From Fasciola hepatica (taxonomy: Eukaryota; Platyhelminthes; Trematoda; Plagiorchiida; Fasciolidae), in contig CANUEZ040000105.1 in the NCBI GenBank assembly GCA_948099385.1, forward strand, positions 4,707,001-4,771,000: a stretch of DNA of 64,000 nt, read 5' to 3'. Below the pieces are notes generated by a model that did no database searches, had not been told where the DNA came from, and saw only the letters and a list, made by a program, of their open reading frames with translations. Of this stretch, positions 11,850-23,517 are shown piece after piece. How positions within the stretch are numbered: the stretch's first letter is position 1; each line of letters opens with the position of its first letter. The translations under genes were made by a program, and so were the position numbers.

Positions 11850-12618
11850 GACCCCATTGAGAGGTGGTTACTGATTCAGAATCGACTGCACTGACTGGGG
11901 TGCTCTCATCGGCAGATCCATTATGGTGAATGTTTCTAAAATTTCTGCTCCATAGTTGTTCACCAAGGAAACGAGTTGTAGGTGGAGTCGATTTTTTGAT
12001 CTGGGTGTCACTCTCTGGGCTCATCTCCAATGAAGATTGATTCCCTTTGATCCCATATCTCTCTGCAAACTCCTTCCTCAACAGAGTGGTATCCGAGCCA
12101 GCATTTACGAAGGCCAACGCCCTTTTAACCCCGACTAGAATTTCTGCGCCGACTGCTATTACTCCTGGGCTAAAGGGCTTGTTAGTGGAGAGAGACACTG
12201 AGCAGACTACACTTGGCTCTGGGGTTTCTTTGGCATTTATTTTCTTGGGTTTGTGCAGTAGGTAATGGTGTTTCCCATGGCATCCATCCGGACTACAACT
12301 GGGTTTCGTTCGGCACATCGCCGCTTGATGTGAGTCGTGGAGACAGACGAAGCACGCGCCCAGTCTCTTGGCCATTTCCCATTGTTCGTCAACGTCTAAT
12401 TTGCGGAAGCGATGGCATTCCGCCATGCGATGAGGCGCCCCACGAACGTTGCACACCGGAAAGTTTTCACCTTTGCGAGACAATGCCTGTGTGTTTGCCA
12501 ATGGTTGGCTTCTTTTTGGTTCCCCCGTCCAGCTTTGCTTTGTCGTAATCCTAGGTAACTTGCTCCTCTTGGGCACAAGTTGATCGAAACGACTGTTTGC
12601 TATCCGGGCATGAAGGTC
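11827..12618 (-). pseudogene. gag: BEL-C gag C-terminus and protease
   Basis: The minus strand at about 12450-12300 has zinc-knuckle cysteines and histidines in FPVCNVRGAPHRMAECHRF and ACFVCLHDSHQAAMC, followed by CSPDGCHGKHHYLLHKP. The protease follows with ALAFVNAGSDTTLLRKEFA, where relatives have D-S/A-G. The catalytic aspartate reads asparagine, so the protease is inactive. Upstream residues DLHARIANSRFDQL align with DRQTKIADGRFGRL of BEL-A gag. The first 90 or so bases of the longest open frame (above 12618) are not gag but the CR1 3' end. The next gag residues are found at 21717-21742. Confidence 0.8.
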
Positions 12619-15600
12619 TATCGGGAATTGTGATGTCAATAATAAAGATCTGAACAGTGGAACCGTTACATGTTTCGGGATACAGAACCCGGCAACTGAG
12701 GACAATATGATGAGCATAAACAAGGCATCAGTTCAGACAAATAAAGAGCATGTCGATGGATATAGGTGTCATGAGTAGCAAGTAGTAGGGTACATCCCTG
12801 AGCCGGGCAAGTATATGTGCATAAATCCATTTTAAACTTGACCGGGTGTATGGTAAACCTTGTTCAGGAACTTTGGAGGAGGCAATGGGGAAGAGAGAAG
12901 CAATGCAGGAGAAGTTGTTTTTAAATCCGCAGCTGGTGCTAATGGGTGAGGATGGCGGTGCGCTAGACACCTAACCTGAAAACCAATTCTGGTGACAGGA
13001 GGTGCAATCCGCCAGCCTAGTTGCGTCCGCACATCGTTGCAGTCGGACTGCACGCCCGATGTGCGCCGGCCAAGGCGGGGGATCTGACCGCGCTTCGCAT
13101 CGTTGGGACTGACACGAGTTTTCTTGGTGGGGCCAAACGGCCGTAAGTATCAGGTAGTCTGCGATCAGGCGACCAGGCATCAGGGTATCCTGGAACGTAA
13201 CCAAGGGAGCATCGGTCGGGTAGCGCGCGAATAGCCGACGGTCAGGTAGATGCATAAGCCAGGTTAGTGACCGGTGTGGTCTCCAGAGTAATAAGAGTCA
13301 TCGAGAGAAATGTACGCACCAATGAAGGTCTGGAAATAGAGAAAAAGTAAAGGGGCTCAGTCTGGGAAGCTCTCAGCTGGGGATAAGTGGGAATGGATAC
13401 AAAGAGGCAACATTATTAGATAGTGACTCTCTGGGACTAGTCTTTCGATTGCAGAAGGCAGAAAAACTAAGAATGTGTACTTGAGTTCATCAGTCATAGA
13501 CCGCCGGTGTTTGCGCGACTCAAAAGTCTAGACCCTTCTCATAGGCTTCGTCATCGGGTATGTCTACATTGAGGAGCTGTAAGGTTTGGGTAACTGTGAG
13601 GAATTTATCCAATGCACTTCTTAATCAATGGCTGGAAGTAGAACTGCGTATTTATAACGGTAATTTATTTCATAAGTTAAAGTACACTGTGATGAAGAAG
13701 TGTGAGCGTAAGCTAGTGTTGGTAATATGAGTTCAAAGAGTAAGAACCCAAAACATATTAGGCAGGCTGAAACGGGCGCAAAATGCAATGGATTAGAAGT
13801 ATATGTCCGGATATGAAGGGTGTTATACAGAAAGATTAGGCTTGGTTTAATACGGCGAAGCCATAAGGAGTCCAGTTTAAAAAATAAGCGGCTTACTTTA
13901 TAAGTGAGGGTTGAGCCCCATCCAATCAGTAGCTTAGTGAAACTACGTTTAACTGATTCGATATCAATTCTGTCCGATTTCCGCATATTAGAAAAGATCA
14001 GTGGGCAATATTCTAATAAAGGCCTGGCATGAGATCTTTAAAGGAAAAGAATGCAGTCTCAAAGTCGGGAGGAGCGAAATACTAGCCCTAGGCACTTTCT
14101 GGCCTTAGCGACTTGGAGGGCCGAATATTTCGAGAAATGTGCAGGAATATTTTAAGCCAAGGTCCCGAACGATTTGCTTGTTAGCAATGGATGAACCACA
14201 AACGGCTAGAGATCCTGGAGGTAGCTTGCATTTATATGTAAGAACCTCGCACTTGTCAGCGGAAAAATTCATTTGCCAAGTTGAGCACCATCGATGGAGT
14301 GTAGATATGTCCTTAGAGATGTTTAAAATAGTCGAGGCGATGCATTCAGGCTTGAATGGGTAGACAGTTTTGATGTCATCAGCTAAATAAAATGGAGTGC
14401 CACGGCTCACTGAGAGGAATATGTCGTTTATATACACGAGGAACAACAGAGAGCCAAGGACGCTACCCTGTATAACTCCGCTTGTAACTGGTTTAGGCCT
14501 GGAACAGTGTCCGTTTATTGAGACGACCTGAGGGCGATTAGACAGGTGAGAATTGATCTAAGATGGTAAGGGTTCAGTAATGCCAAATGATCGGATTTTG
14601 GCCAGAAGATGTGGGTGTGGCACGCGGTCAAATGCCTTTGACATATCCAAGTAAGGTACTGTGAGGGCCATTCTATTGTCTGCCATTTCAGTGATGAGAT
14701 TCAAAAAATCGAGTTGGCAGGTTGCGCTGGATCTTGATTGAAGGAAACCGTGTTGTCGAGGATTGATAACGTCCAATTGAAAGAGGTGCTTGACGATGTG
14801 TTCTTTTACGATTTTTTTCACTAGCCCAGAGAGGACAGGTGCATGGTAATGGGACGGCAGTTCGTTACCTCATGAAGTGGACCTTTCTTGTGGTGCGGGA
14901 TTATGACTGAGCATTTCCAGATCGCGAGCACCAGACCGGAGTTCTTTGATTGGGTAAATATATTCTATAGTATATAAGGTAAAGTCAGAATTTAACTATT
15001 GCAGTGGGCGGTAAACCGTCAGATCCCAGGTAAGATGATGACCTGAAATGGGTCAATAATTGGGAGATAATTGAAGCTTCAAATTCCACTGTGGACAGAG
15101 TTGAAGCGGTAAGTTGGGAAGAGGCGGAGGGTCAACATTATTAATAGGGGCTGTAGTTGAGGCAAACAGTGCGCTGAAGGCCTCCGCAATAGAAAGGGGA
15201 GTAGGGGCGAATGCACTGTCCATTGAAACAGTGTGCGGGATATCTCCATGAGTATTAGAGGTTCTGGTCCTGTACAATAATGACTGTAAAAGAGATCTAT
15301 TTTGGTGTCGCAGTGTAGTTTCTTCAAGCTTTTGGATAGAAGAAGTGAGGCGAAAAGTTGAATAAGAATCGCGAAGTCTTGTGTAGTTTCATGAATATTT
15401 TGAAGCTCGGCGTACTCTGTTTGCAAAGAGGTGATATAGGATTTCCCGTTGTTCCTTTGCCGGGGGGAGGTAGGTAATTCTATCGAGACTTCTGGAGCAC
15501 TGCGCATGGAAAATATCAGTGGTGCGTTGTGGATCATGAGAGAGAAAAACTCACTCCAATCAGCTTGTCGAATGGCAGTAGGGAGAACCTTCCAGTCAGG

Positions 15601-16144
15601 AAAAGGAGAGGGTTTGGTGCAGTGTTATTTCGGGGTAGGCTGTTAGTGAGTCGGAATGCGCCAGTTACCCAGATTTTGATCGCTACCGAGAAAACTTTGG
15701 GAGATTGAGACAAATATATGAGGGACGCCATTAGTGAGAATGAGATCTAAAATGCCGTTTTTTCTCGTAGGTGAGCGGATATGCTGCACCCACCCTCCTA
15801 CAGTTTTACTTGTTACAAATGGTAAAACGTTAGCGGGTGCAGATAAAGATGGCCAAGCTATCTTAGGCAGGTTAAAGTCACCGGCAATAACCTTTATACT
15901 TGAGGGCAGTAAGGATAGGTATTCAAATGCATCAATTAGGTGTGGGAGTCCGGAGAAATCTTCACTTGGCGGACGGTACACGCATCCAACATGAAGTTGA
16001 GAGCCAGGAATGTGGACAATTAGCCAAAGTGAATCGGGAATAAAGTCGAGTAGAGGGTGATGAAGTGCTGTTGTACCAAAGGTCTTGCTGACAAATGCCA
16101 AACAAACTCCACCGCGTCGAGTTTCCTTATTTACTCTGAAGACA
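12619..16144 (-). repeat. Left inverted arm (3526 bp)
   Basis: Reverse complement of 18191-21716, with only a handful of differences seen by eye. One is alanine versus valine in ITEM(A/V)DNRM. Others are CTCAGTTG/CCCAGTTG and CATGTAAC/CATGAAAC close to the outer end. Homology starts exactly at 12619 and ends at 16144. Confidence 0.9.
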
Positions 16145-16850
16145 TTGTAGCCCACAAGAGAAATCTGGTCCGTTGGAGTGCAATTGGTTAACCAAGTTTC
16201 AGTGACCAAGATTATATCATAATTAGAACTAGTGGCCAGATATTGTAAGTGCCGAATATTTTTATGATGGATCGGCTATTAGGAAGAACCAAAAAGATAC
16301 TGTTATTGGCATTTAGTTTTGGGGAATTCGGTTGGTCGAGTAGGTTGTGTAGTGCGGAATAGTCTAGATTCTTGGTCTGACTAGAAGGTCCATATGCGGG
16401 TGGTAAATCAGCGCCGTGAATTGGAGGGTTTGGTCTGTAAGCTGTTATGTAGTATGGAGCGCTGTTGGAAAAAGAAGGGCTGGTGAAGATATGGTGTCGG
16501 GCGGTGCTAGGATCCGATGTAGATGAACCCCTTAAGAAGTGCGGGAGCTTCGAAGTGTCTGATATTATGACATTTCCATTTGTCCAAGGAAGGTTAAAGA
16601 TACGGGACTGCATAAAAATGCAGTCCGTTAACAGCCCCGGTTTGGGACACAGATTTTCACACGAAGGTAGGGTTATTGAGTCGGCGACCGGCAACTTCGA
16701 CATGTGACAATGCAGGAGGTAGGGCACAGACTGTGGTGGAATGTGCCTAAGGAAACAATGGCCATTATTTGATGTCCTATTATCAAAGGGATTTAGAGGA
16801 TTTGTCCATTGGAGAGAGGGTTTGAGGAATGGTGAGGGCATGCCATACAT
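13520..16850 (-). pseudogene. CR1-like ORF2 (endonuclease, reverse transcriptase), left copy
   Basis: Minus-strand blocks in order: an N-terminal linker (16850-16212), and an APE-type endonuclease with LVTETWLTNCTPTDQ, RRGGVCLAFVSK, VHIPGSQLHVGCVYRPPSED and VIAGDFNLPKI (16230-15700). The reverse transcriptase has PRQHGFLQSRSSATCQLDF and YLDMSKAFDRVPHPHLL (14821-14558), and the catalytic YLADDIKTVYPF (about 14380). The thumb block is SDRIDIESVKRSFTKLLIG (13986-13920). The protein ends at about 13520 with the block DDEAYEKGLDF. The endonuclease nicks target DNA and the reverse transcriptase copies RNA from the nick. Frames change at about 16255, 15640, 15080 and later, and the same breaks occur in the right copy. 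It is dead. Confidence 0.85.
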
Positions 16851-16939
16851 TATCTGAGGATGGTTCGGCGTTAGTGGATTCGCTAGGGCCTCGAACGTGA
16901 AAGGGGCTTGTAGGTTGATGAGGGCTACAGATTTGTTAG

Positions 16940-18190
16940 TCAGAGGGAGCTGAGGCGAGGTTCTGTGTTGTGGCTGTAGGGCCCGATGCCCGCCTGATCT
17001 CCACAGCTGGCATCCGAATATGGAGCATTTCGAGGTGGGGTGACGACCTGGCAGCTGACTTGGGGGAGGGGTGGCAGTTGTTGATACTGCCTAGGAAGGT
17101 TAGTCGGTTGCATGCCTGTTGAGCAGTGCTTACCAGGCTTGGTCACCACAGTTAAAGGTGTATGCGGCGGCACTATTGTCGCAGTCATATCATGAGGCCT
17201 CCAGGTGGACGCACTAGGCTGTAGAGATGATGTCACTTGTAGATCAGCTGTCTTGTGGCTAAACGGGGATGGAGAACTGCTGGGAAGACTTGTAGGGGAC
17301 TCTGAAAATGTTGTATTGTGGGTTTGATGAGGTTGGTTTTTGCCATTTATTCTAGCGGACGTGTTAGATGAGGAGGCAAGGTGCCGACGTTTCCCTGGTG
17401 GTTGGGTCGATGACACATACTACGGTATGTCTAAGTCTACGGTCTCTGCTGGAGTCCTGTGCACCGATGGTAATGCCGATGCATTTCTCACTGCAGATTT
17501 GCTACCCTGGATTTTCGCCACAATTAACTTTTGCCTGGTAGGTTTTACATGAACGGTTTGTGGTGGCATTTTCAGTCTGTCGGAAGAATACTGTGCCGCA
17601 CTCTGGGATAAATTGCACGAAACTTGCGTGGAATCCTGGGGACTAGATTGGTGAGGGTCCACTGATGCCGAGGGGGCCACAGGGGCAGTAGGTGTTCTGG
17701 CTGAAGTCCTGTTCGTAGGAGTATGTGGTGATGCATCTGCCGCCCCCGTTTGATCAGAGCCAGTGGAAAGCGCTGATTTGCCCTTCTGCATGCGAAACAC
17801 CTCTCTTTGTCGGGGAGACTTATCATTGTGTATATTGGTGTTTTTAAATGACGCAGCTGCGGCAATCCTTTGACAGTTACGGATGAAATCAACGGCTGTT
17901 AGTTGGTTGGAAAAATGAAACGGCAGAAGGCAGGGGTATCGTGGCGACCGTTTCCACAGCCTAGTGCAATGGCACATGTGATGTGCCATGTTGCATGCAT
18001 TCAGTATTGCGGCTTTGGCAGACAGTGTTGGCAGTTTGTCCGGGACATTTAACACTGTAGCATTGTTAGCGTTCTTCATCCTCCTGTGAGTTTCCGAGGA
18101 AACTGCCTCTATATACCGACCGGCTTTGGAAAAGATTTCAAGGTCTGCCTGATCTATCGGTTCAGCAATGATTGTCAGTGGGGAAATCTT
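16940..18190 (-). pseudogene. CR1-like ORF1, 5'-truncated, left copy
   Basis: A minus-strand frame open across the 18190 junction and running to 16940, interrupted only by an in-frame TAG at 17420-17422. The product is rich in Ser, Thr, Pro and Gln (for example SLPSSSPSPFSHK). Upstream it has a more structured part with HHMCHCTRLWKR and NQLTAVDFIRNCQRIAAA. Position, length and composition fit an ORF1 protein, an RNA-binding chaperone in this class, but I see no named domain. The codons above 18190 belong to the right arm read antisense, so the true start is missing. Confidence 0.6.
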
Positions 18191-20815
18191 TGTCTTCAGA
18201 GTAAATAAGGAAACTCGACGCGGTGGAGTTTGTTTGGCATTTGTCAGCAAGACCTTTGGTACAACAGCACTTCATCACCCTCTACTCGACTTTATTCCCG
18301 ATTCACTTTGGCTAATTGTCCACATTCCTGGCTCTCAACTTCATGTTGGATGCGTGTACCGTCCGCCAAGTGAAGATTTCTCCGGACTCCCACACCTAAT
18401 TGATGCATTTGAATACCTATCCTTACTGCCCTCAAGTATAAAGGTTATTGCCGGTGACTTTAACCTGCCTAAGATAGCTTGGCCATCTTTATCTGCACCC
18501 GCTAACGTTTTACCATTTGTAACAAGTAAAACTGTAGGAGGGTGGGTGCAGCATATCCGCTCACCTACGAGAAAAAACGGCATTTTAGATCTCATTCTCA
18601 CTAATGGCGTCCCTCATATATTTGTCTCAATCTCCCAAAGTTTTCTCGGTAGCGATCAAAATCTGGGTAACTGGCGCATTCCGACTCACTAACAGCCTAC
18701 CCCGAAATAACACTGCACCAAACCCTCTCCTTTTCCTGACTGGAAGGTTCTCCCTACTGCCATTCGACAAGCTGATTGGAGTGAGTTTTTCTCTCTCATG
18801 ATCCACAACGCACCACTGATATTTTCCATGCGCAGTGCTCCAGAAGTCTCGATAGAATTACCTACCTCCCCCCGGCAAAGGAACAACGGGAAATCCTATA
18901 TCACCTCTTTGCAAACAGAGTACGCCGAGCTTCAAAATATTCATGAAACTACACAAGACTTCGCGATTCTTATTCAACTTTTCGCCTCACTTCTTCTATC
19001 CAAAAGCTTGAAGAAACTACACTGCGACACCAAAATAGATCTCTTTTACAGTCATTATTGTACAGGACCAGAACCTCTAATACTCATGGAGATATCCCGC
19101 ACACTGTTTCAATGGACAGTGCATTCGCCCCTACTCCCCTTTCTATTGCGGAGGCCTTCAGCGCACTGTTTGCCTCAACTACAGCCCCTATTAATAATGT
19201 TGACCCTCCGCCTCTTCCCAACTTACCGCTTCAACTCTGTCCACAGTGGAATTTGAAGCTTCAATTATCTCCCAATTATTGACCCATTTCAGGTCATCAT
19301 CTTACCTGGGATCTGACGGTTTACCGCCCACTGCAATAGTTAAATTCTGACTTTACCTTATATACTATAGAATATATTTACCCAATCAAAGAACTCCGGT
19401 CTGGTGCTCGCGATCTGGAAATGCTCAGTCATAATCCCGCACCACAAGAAAGGTCCACTTCATGAGGTAACGAACTGCCGTCCCATTACCATGCACCTGT
19501 CCTCTCTGGGCTAGTGAAAAAAATCGTAAAAGAACACATCGTCAAGCACCTCTTTCAATTGGACGTTATCAATCCTCGACAACACGGTTTCCTTCAATCA
19601 AGATCCAGCGCAACCTGCCAACTCGATTTTTTGAATCTCATCACTGAAATGGTAGACAATAGAATGGCCCTCACAGTACCTTACTTGGATATGTCAAAGG
19701 CATTTGACCGCGTGCCACACCCACATCTTCTGGCCAAAATCCGATCATTTGGCATTACTGAACCCTTACCATCTTAGATCAATTCTCACCTGTCTAATCG
19801 CCCTCAGGTCGTCTCAATAAACGGACACTGTTCCAGGCCTAAACCAGTTACAAGCGGAGTTATACAGGGTAGCGTCCTTGGCTCTCTGTTGTTCCTCGTG
19901 TATATAAACGACATATTCCTCTCAGTGAGCCGTGGCACTCCATTTTATTTAGCTGATGACATCAAAACTGTCTACCCATTCAAGCCTGAATGCATCGCCT
20001 CGACTATTTTAAACATCTCTAAGGACATATCTACACTCCATCGATGGTGCTCAACTTGGCAAATGAATTTTTCCGCTGACAAGTGCGAGGTTCTTACATA
20101 TAAATGCAAGCTACCTCCAGGATCTCTAGCCGTTTGTGGTTCATCCATTGCTAACAAGCAAATCGTTCGGGACCTTGGCTTAAAATATTCCTGCACATTT
20201 CTCGAAATATTCGGCCCTCCAAGTCGCTAAGGCCAGAAAGTGCCTAGGGCTAGTATTTCGCTCCTCCCGACTTTGAGACTGCATTCTTTTCCTTTAAAGA
20301 TCTCATGCCAGGCCTTTATTAGAATATTGCCCACTGATCTTTTCTAATATGCGGAAATCGGACAGAATTGATATCGAATCAGTTAAACGTAGTTTCACTA
20401 AGCTACTGATTGGATGGGGCTCAACCCTCACTTATAAAGTAAGCCGCTTATTTTTTAAACTGGACTCCTTATGGCTTCGCCGTATTAAACCAAGCCTAAT
20501 CTTTCTGTATAACACCCTTCATATCCGGACATATACTTCTAATCCATTGCATTTTGCGCCCGTTTCAGCCTGCCTAATATGTTTTGGGTTCTTACTCTTT
20601 GAACTCATATTACCAACACTAGCTTACGCTCACACTTCTTCATCACAGTGTACTTTAACTTATGAAATAAATTACCGTTATAAATACGCAGTTCTACTTC
20701 CAGCCATTGATTAAGAAGTGCATTGGATAAATTCCTCACAGTTACCCAAACCTTACAGCTCCTCAATGTAGACATACCCGATGACGAAGCCTATGAGAAG
20801 GGTCTAGACTTTTGA
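18191..20815 (+). pseudogene. CR1-like ORF2, 5'-truncated right copy
   Basis: Begins in the endonuclease domain. The residues before FRVNKETRRGG in the open frame starting at 18168 come from the left copy and are not part of the protein. It then runs through VIAGDFNLPKI, the reverse transcriptase blocks (19514-19777 with AFDRVPHPHLL; 19889-20230 with FYLADDIKTVYPF) and the thumb (20349-20450), ending at GLDF and TGA at about 20815. All frame breaks seen in the left copy recur here at mirrored positions. This shows either a common defective source or copying of one arm from the other after decay. Confidence 0.85.
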
Positions 20816-21716
20816 GTCGCGCAAACACCGGCGGTCTATGACTGATGAACTCAAGTACACATTCTTAGTTTTTCTGCCTTCTGCAATCGAAAGACTAGTC
20901 CCAGAGAGTCACTATCTAATAATGTTGCCTCTTTGTATCCATTCCCACTTATCCCCAGCTGAGAGCTTCCCAGACTGAGCCCCTTTACTTTTTCTCTATT
21001 TCCAGACCTTCATTGGTGCGTACATTTCTCTCGATGACTCTTATTACTCTGGAGACCACACCGGTCACTAACCTGGCTTATGCATCTACCTGACCGTCGG
21101 CTATTCGCGCGCTACCCGACCGATGCTCCCTTGGTTACGTTCCAGGATACCCTGATGCCTGGTCGCCTGATCGCAGACTACCTGATACTTACGGCCGTTT
21201 GGCCCCACCAAGAAAACTCGTGTCAGTCCCAACGATGCGAAGCGCGGTCAGATCCCCCGCCTTGGCCGGCGCACATCGGGCGTGCAGTCCGACTGCAACG
21301 ATGTGCGGACGCAACTAGGCTGGCGGATTGCACCTCCTGTCACCAGAATTGGTTTTCAGGTTAGGTGTCTAGCGCACCGCCATCCTCACCCATTAGCACC
21401 AGCTGCGGATTTAAAAACAACTTCTCCTGCATTGCTTCTCTCTTCCCCATTGCCTCCTCCAAAGTTCCTGAACAAGGTTTACCATACACCCGGTCAAGTT
21501 TAAAATGGATTTATGCACATATACTTGCCCGGCTCAGGGATGTACCCTACTACTTGCTACTCATGACACCTATATCCATCGACATGCTCTTTATTTGTCT
21601 GAACTGATGCCTTGTTTATGCTCATCATATTGTCCCCAGTTGCCGGGTTCTGTATCCCGAAACATGAAACGGTTCCACTGTTCAGATCTTTATTATTGAC
21701 ATCACAATTCCCGATA
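20816..21716 (+). other. CR1-like 3' untranslated region (mirror at 12619-13519)
   Basis: About 900 bp after the ORF2 stop with no long credible frame. It ends in TTATTATTGACATCACAA and a few further bases rather than poly(A), which fits the CR1 group. The short open frames here (for example 21080-21364) have no recognisable protein. Confidence 0.6.
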
Positions 21717-22040
21717 TACTCTTGAAAAGACCCCTCATCCACTTTGTAATTTGTATGTAACCACTACATTTATCTAAACAAAACCATCACTTGAATGCTC
21801 GCTTCTCACCTGCCAACTGTACCGCAAGAAACGAAATGGTTCTCCTTACAGGGCTCCGCCTGCGTGACATCAGCTCCATGTTCCATTGTGTCATTCCGCG
21901 GCATCTCTCCCCATTCAGCCATTTACATTTCATGACAGTTGCATTGCCAATGAAGTATCCACAATCCAGAACATAAATAGTTCGATTGCTTCCTTAGCTT
22001 TCCATGTCAAACTTCAGCATATCCAGCTATGCAATCACCT
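21717..22040 (-). pseudogene. gag: BEL-C gag, upstream half
   Basis: On the minus strand the residues GSFQEY end at the CR1 junction and align with FEDLTEY of BEL-A gag. BEL-A then continues with LDRQTK, which matches the residues starting at 12618 (DLHAR). Further up, SFLAVQLAGEKRAF (about 21815-21860) resembles RHLSPELQGRWAEEAE, and HGKAKEAIEL (about 21990) resembles CRGRAREAIDA. Spacing is shorter than in BEL-A and a stop lies at about 21768, so it is decayed. The placement rests on weak but ordered similarity. Confidence 0.5.
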
Positions 22041-23475
22041 GCACTTCCTGAGAGCTTTTCATATGTACTACTTTTATATGATTGCATCGGTCCACTATAT
22101 GTCTACCTCCGGCATCCACTTTGTTACCGACTTCAGATGCTCCCATGCTACTCATCAACGAACCCAGACAAATCCATAATTGAATCACTTTTCACTCATC
22201 TATGAACCTCTGCTGCAGTTCCACCATAACATCACGGTCGACCGCCTGCACCACAATCCACTGAGAGCTTTTTCTACCTCTTTGGCTGAAAATCAACTAC
22301 CCATAATTTAGGCTACCATTTTTCTGTTCCCCCCCCCCCTCAAAAAATGTCGGGTTTGATGTTCCTGAATGTACTCAGCCAAACAATTAGCCGCGCTTTT
22401 TAAAGGCTACGGTGATGTGCTGCTTCCAATTGACTTTGTCAGATATAAAAAGCATACACCACTATTATGCCCACTTCGTTGTAAATTTGTATTCCTCATC
22501 TTTAACTCTTGGGGTCACCCCCAATAAGCAAACGGTTGAACACAATTTCACCCACCTATTACCTATTGCCATTTTTTCATCAGTCCTGCACGACTGGACA
22601 TTTGTGCCGGAGGACACTGCGGACTCAATTTCTCCAAAACTTTGCTGGAAATGAACTATGCTTACGCCAAGTTACTGACCTTCCGTTTGTTTCAAAATTT
22701 ACCCATGTCAGACTCCCACCAGCATACCCCATTAAGCGATCATCTGCATGTTTTGACAGTATCATTTATGCACCACCCTCATGTGACCTCACAAGGTCAT
22801 CGTATATCAACTCTTTTGTCCACTCATTTGTCAACATGTGTTCACTAATTAACCTGAAACAAACCCTTTATTCGAATCATATTTCACTCTCCGATCAACT
22901 TTTGTCACCCTGCCTCACCAAATTTCCAGGCTCGGGCATCTACATGCACCTCTTTGTGAGTGCATCCTCCACAACCTCTTGATGAATGGTAAAAGCTAAC
23001 TCAATGGTGAATCGGACTCTGTTTTATTTACGCATTTTCCCTCCTCGGAGAACACCACAACTCCTTTGGTATTATATATCTACTATTTTTCGGGTCATTT
23101 GAGCTATTAGTTCAAGTGCGTGTCAGTCATCACCGAAAATTCTCCAATTTTTCGTCGGTGGTTTTTCGAAGGTTTTTTCCGTCAATTTACTCACCCTTGC
23201 GACCTTGTATCGACGTTATCCGAAACAAAGTGCGTTTTTGATTTATCCCCGCTTTACTTCACTACTTTTCTCGACCGTTTCACTCAATACTGAGCGGTAT
23301 GTCCACCTGACTTTCAAGCCCAAATTTACCGGGCACTCTTTCGTGCGACCACTGAAACCTACACACGTTCGTGCTGCATATACCCAAATAAATATCCAAG
23401 GAACGTTTTGTAACCCCACTTATACCACATGGTCACGCAATCAAGCATGCTTTTGGTGCCTTCGAAATAAACGCT
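22041..23475. other. No recognised gene
   Basis: AT-rich sequence with short plus-strand frames (up to 157 codons, 22509-22982) lacking any family I know. It should contain the missing 5' end and LTR of BEL-C if they survive. A poly-C run is at about 22330. An AATAAA at 23465-23470 just before the TTA repeat looks like the 3' end of a transcript or retroelement. Confidence 0.4.
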
Positions 23476-23484
23476 CATTATTAA

Positions 23485-23517
<33 letters not shown>
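23476..23517. repeat. (TTA)n microsatellite
   Basis: About 13 TTA/ATT units directly after AATAAACGCTC. The same kind of tail ends the R455 repeats, but the sequence before it here does not clearly match R455. Confidence 0.85.

Larger units (their letters stand above)
8125..12618 (-). mobile_element. BEL/Pao element BEL-C, 3' part
   Basis: Reading the minus strand from 12618 down gives gag zinc knuckles, protease, reverse transcriptase, RNase H, integrase and a 3' noncoding stretch. Near 8236-8292 the noncoding part matches BEL-B at 52930-53005, sharing GAATTCGGCTTCAT-type and GAGGGATAAATAAAT-type blocks. Order and motifs are those of BEL/Pao (Saci-1-like) elements. The coding region is broken into at least six frames. 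At 12618 it stops abruptly at the 3' end of a CR1-like copy, and gag-like sequence resumes at 21717. No LTR was identified. Confidence 0.8.
12619..21716. mobile_element. Head-to-head CR1-like dimer, 9.1 kb
   Basis: Two copies of one CR1-like non-LTR element point toward each other's 5' ends. The left copy (minus) runs 18190 to 12619. The right copy (plus) runs 18191 to 21716. Every position x in the right arm pairs with 34335 minus x in the left arm. The left copy is cut inside ORF1, the right copy inside the endonuclease domain, and the two 5' cuts abut at 18190/18191. Both outer ends are the same element 3' end (GGTTCCACTGTTCAGATC, then TTATTATTGACATCACAA on the plus side). Decayed BEL gag lies directly outside both ends. 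Confidence 0.85.
18191..21716 (+). repeat. Right inverted arm (3526 bp)
   Basis: Starts at TGTCTTCAGAGTAA, inside the endonuclease reading frame (FRVNKETRRGG). It is the mirror of 12619-16144. Base 18190 and its counterpart 16145 already differ. It ends at 21716, after CACAATTCCCGATA. Sequence outside is unrelated on the two sides except that both look like BEL gag. Confidence 0.9.

Noticed and set aside
18168..18250. The open frames that cross the 18190/18191 junction (a plus frame starting 18168, a minus frame starting 18250) as fusion genes.
   Set aside because: Each crosses by chance from one copy into the antisense of the other. The added residues are not part of either family.
12619..21716. 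A DNA transposon or Penelope-like element with 3.5 kb terminal inverted repeats.
   Set aside because: The arms encode an APE endonuclease and CR1-type reverse transcriptase in normal order, and each arm ends in that element's 3' tail. No transposase or GIY-YIG domain was seen.
12619..21716. Twin-priming inversion of one element.
   Set aside because: Twin priming leaves one 3' end and no duplicated sequence. Here the whole 3.5 kb 3' half is present twice.
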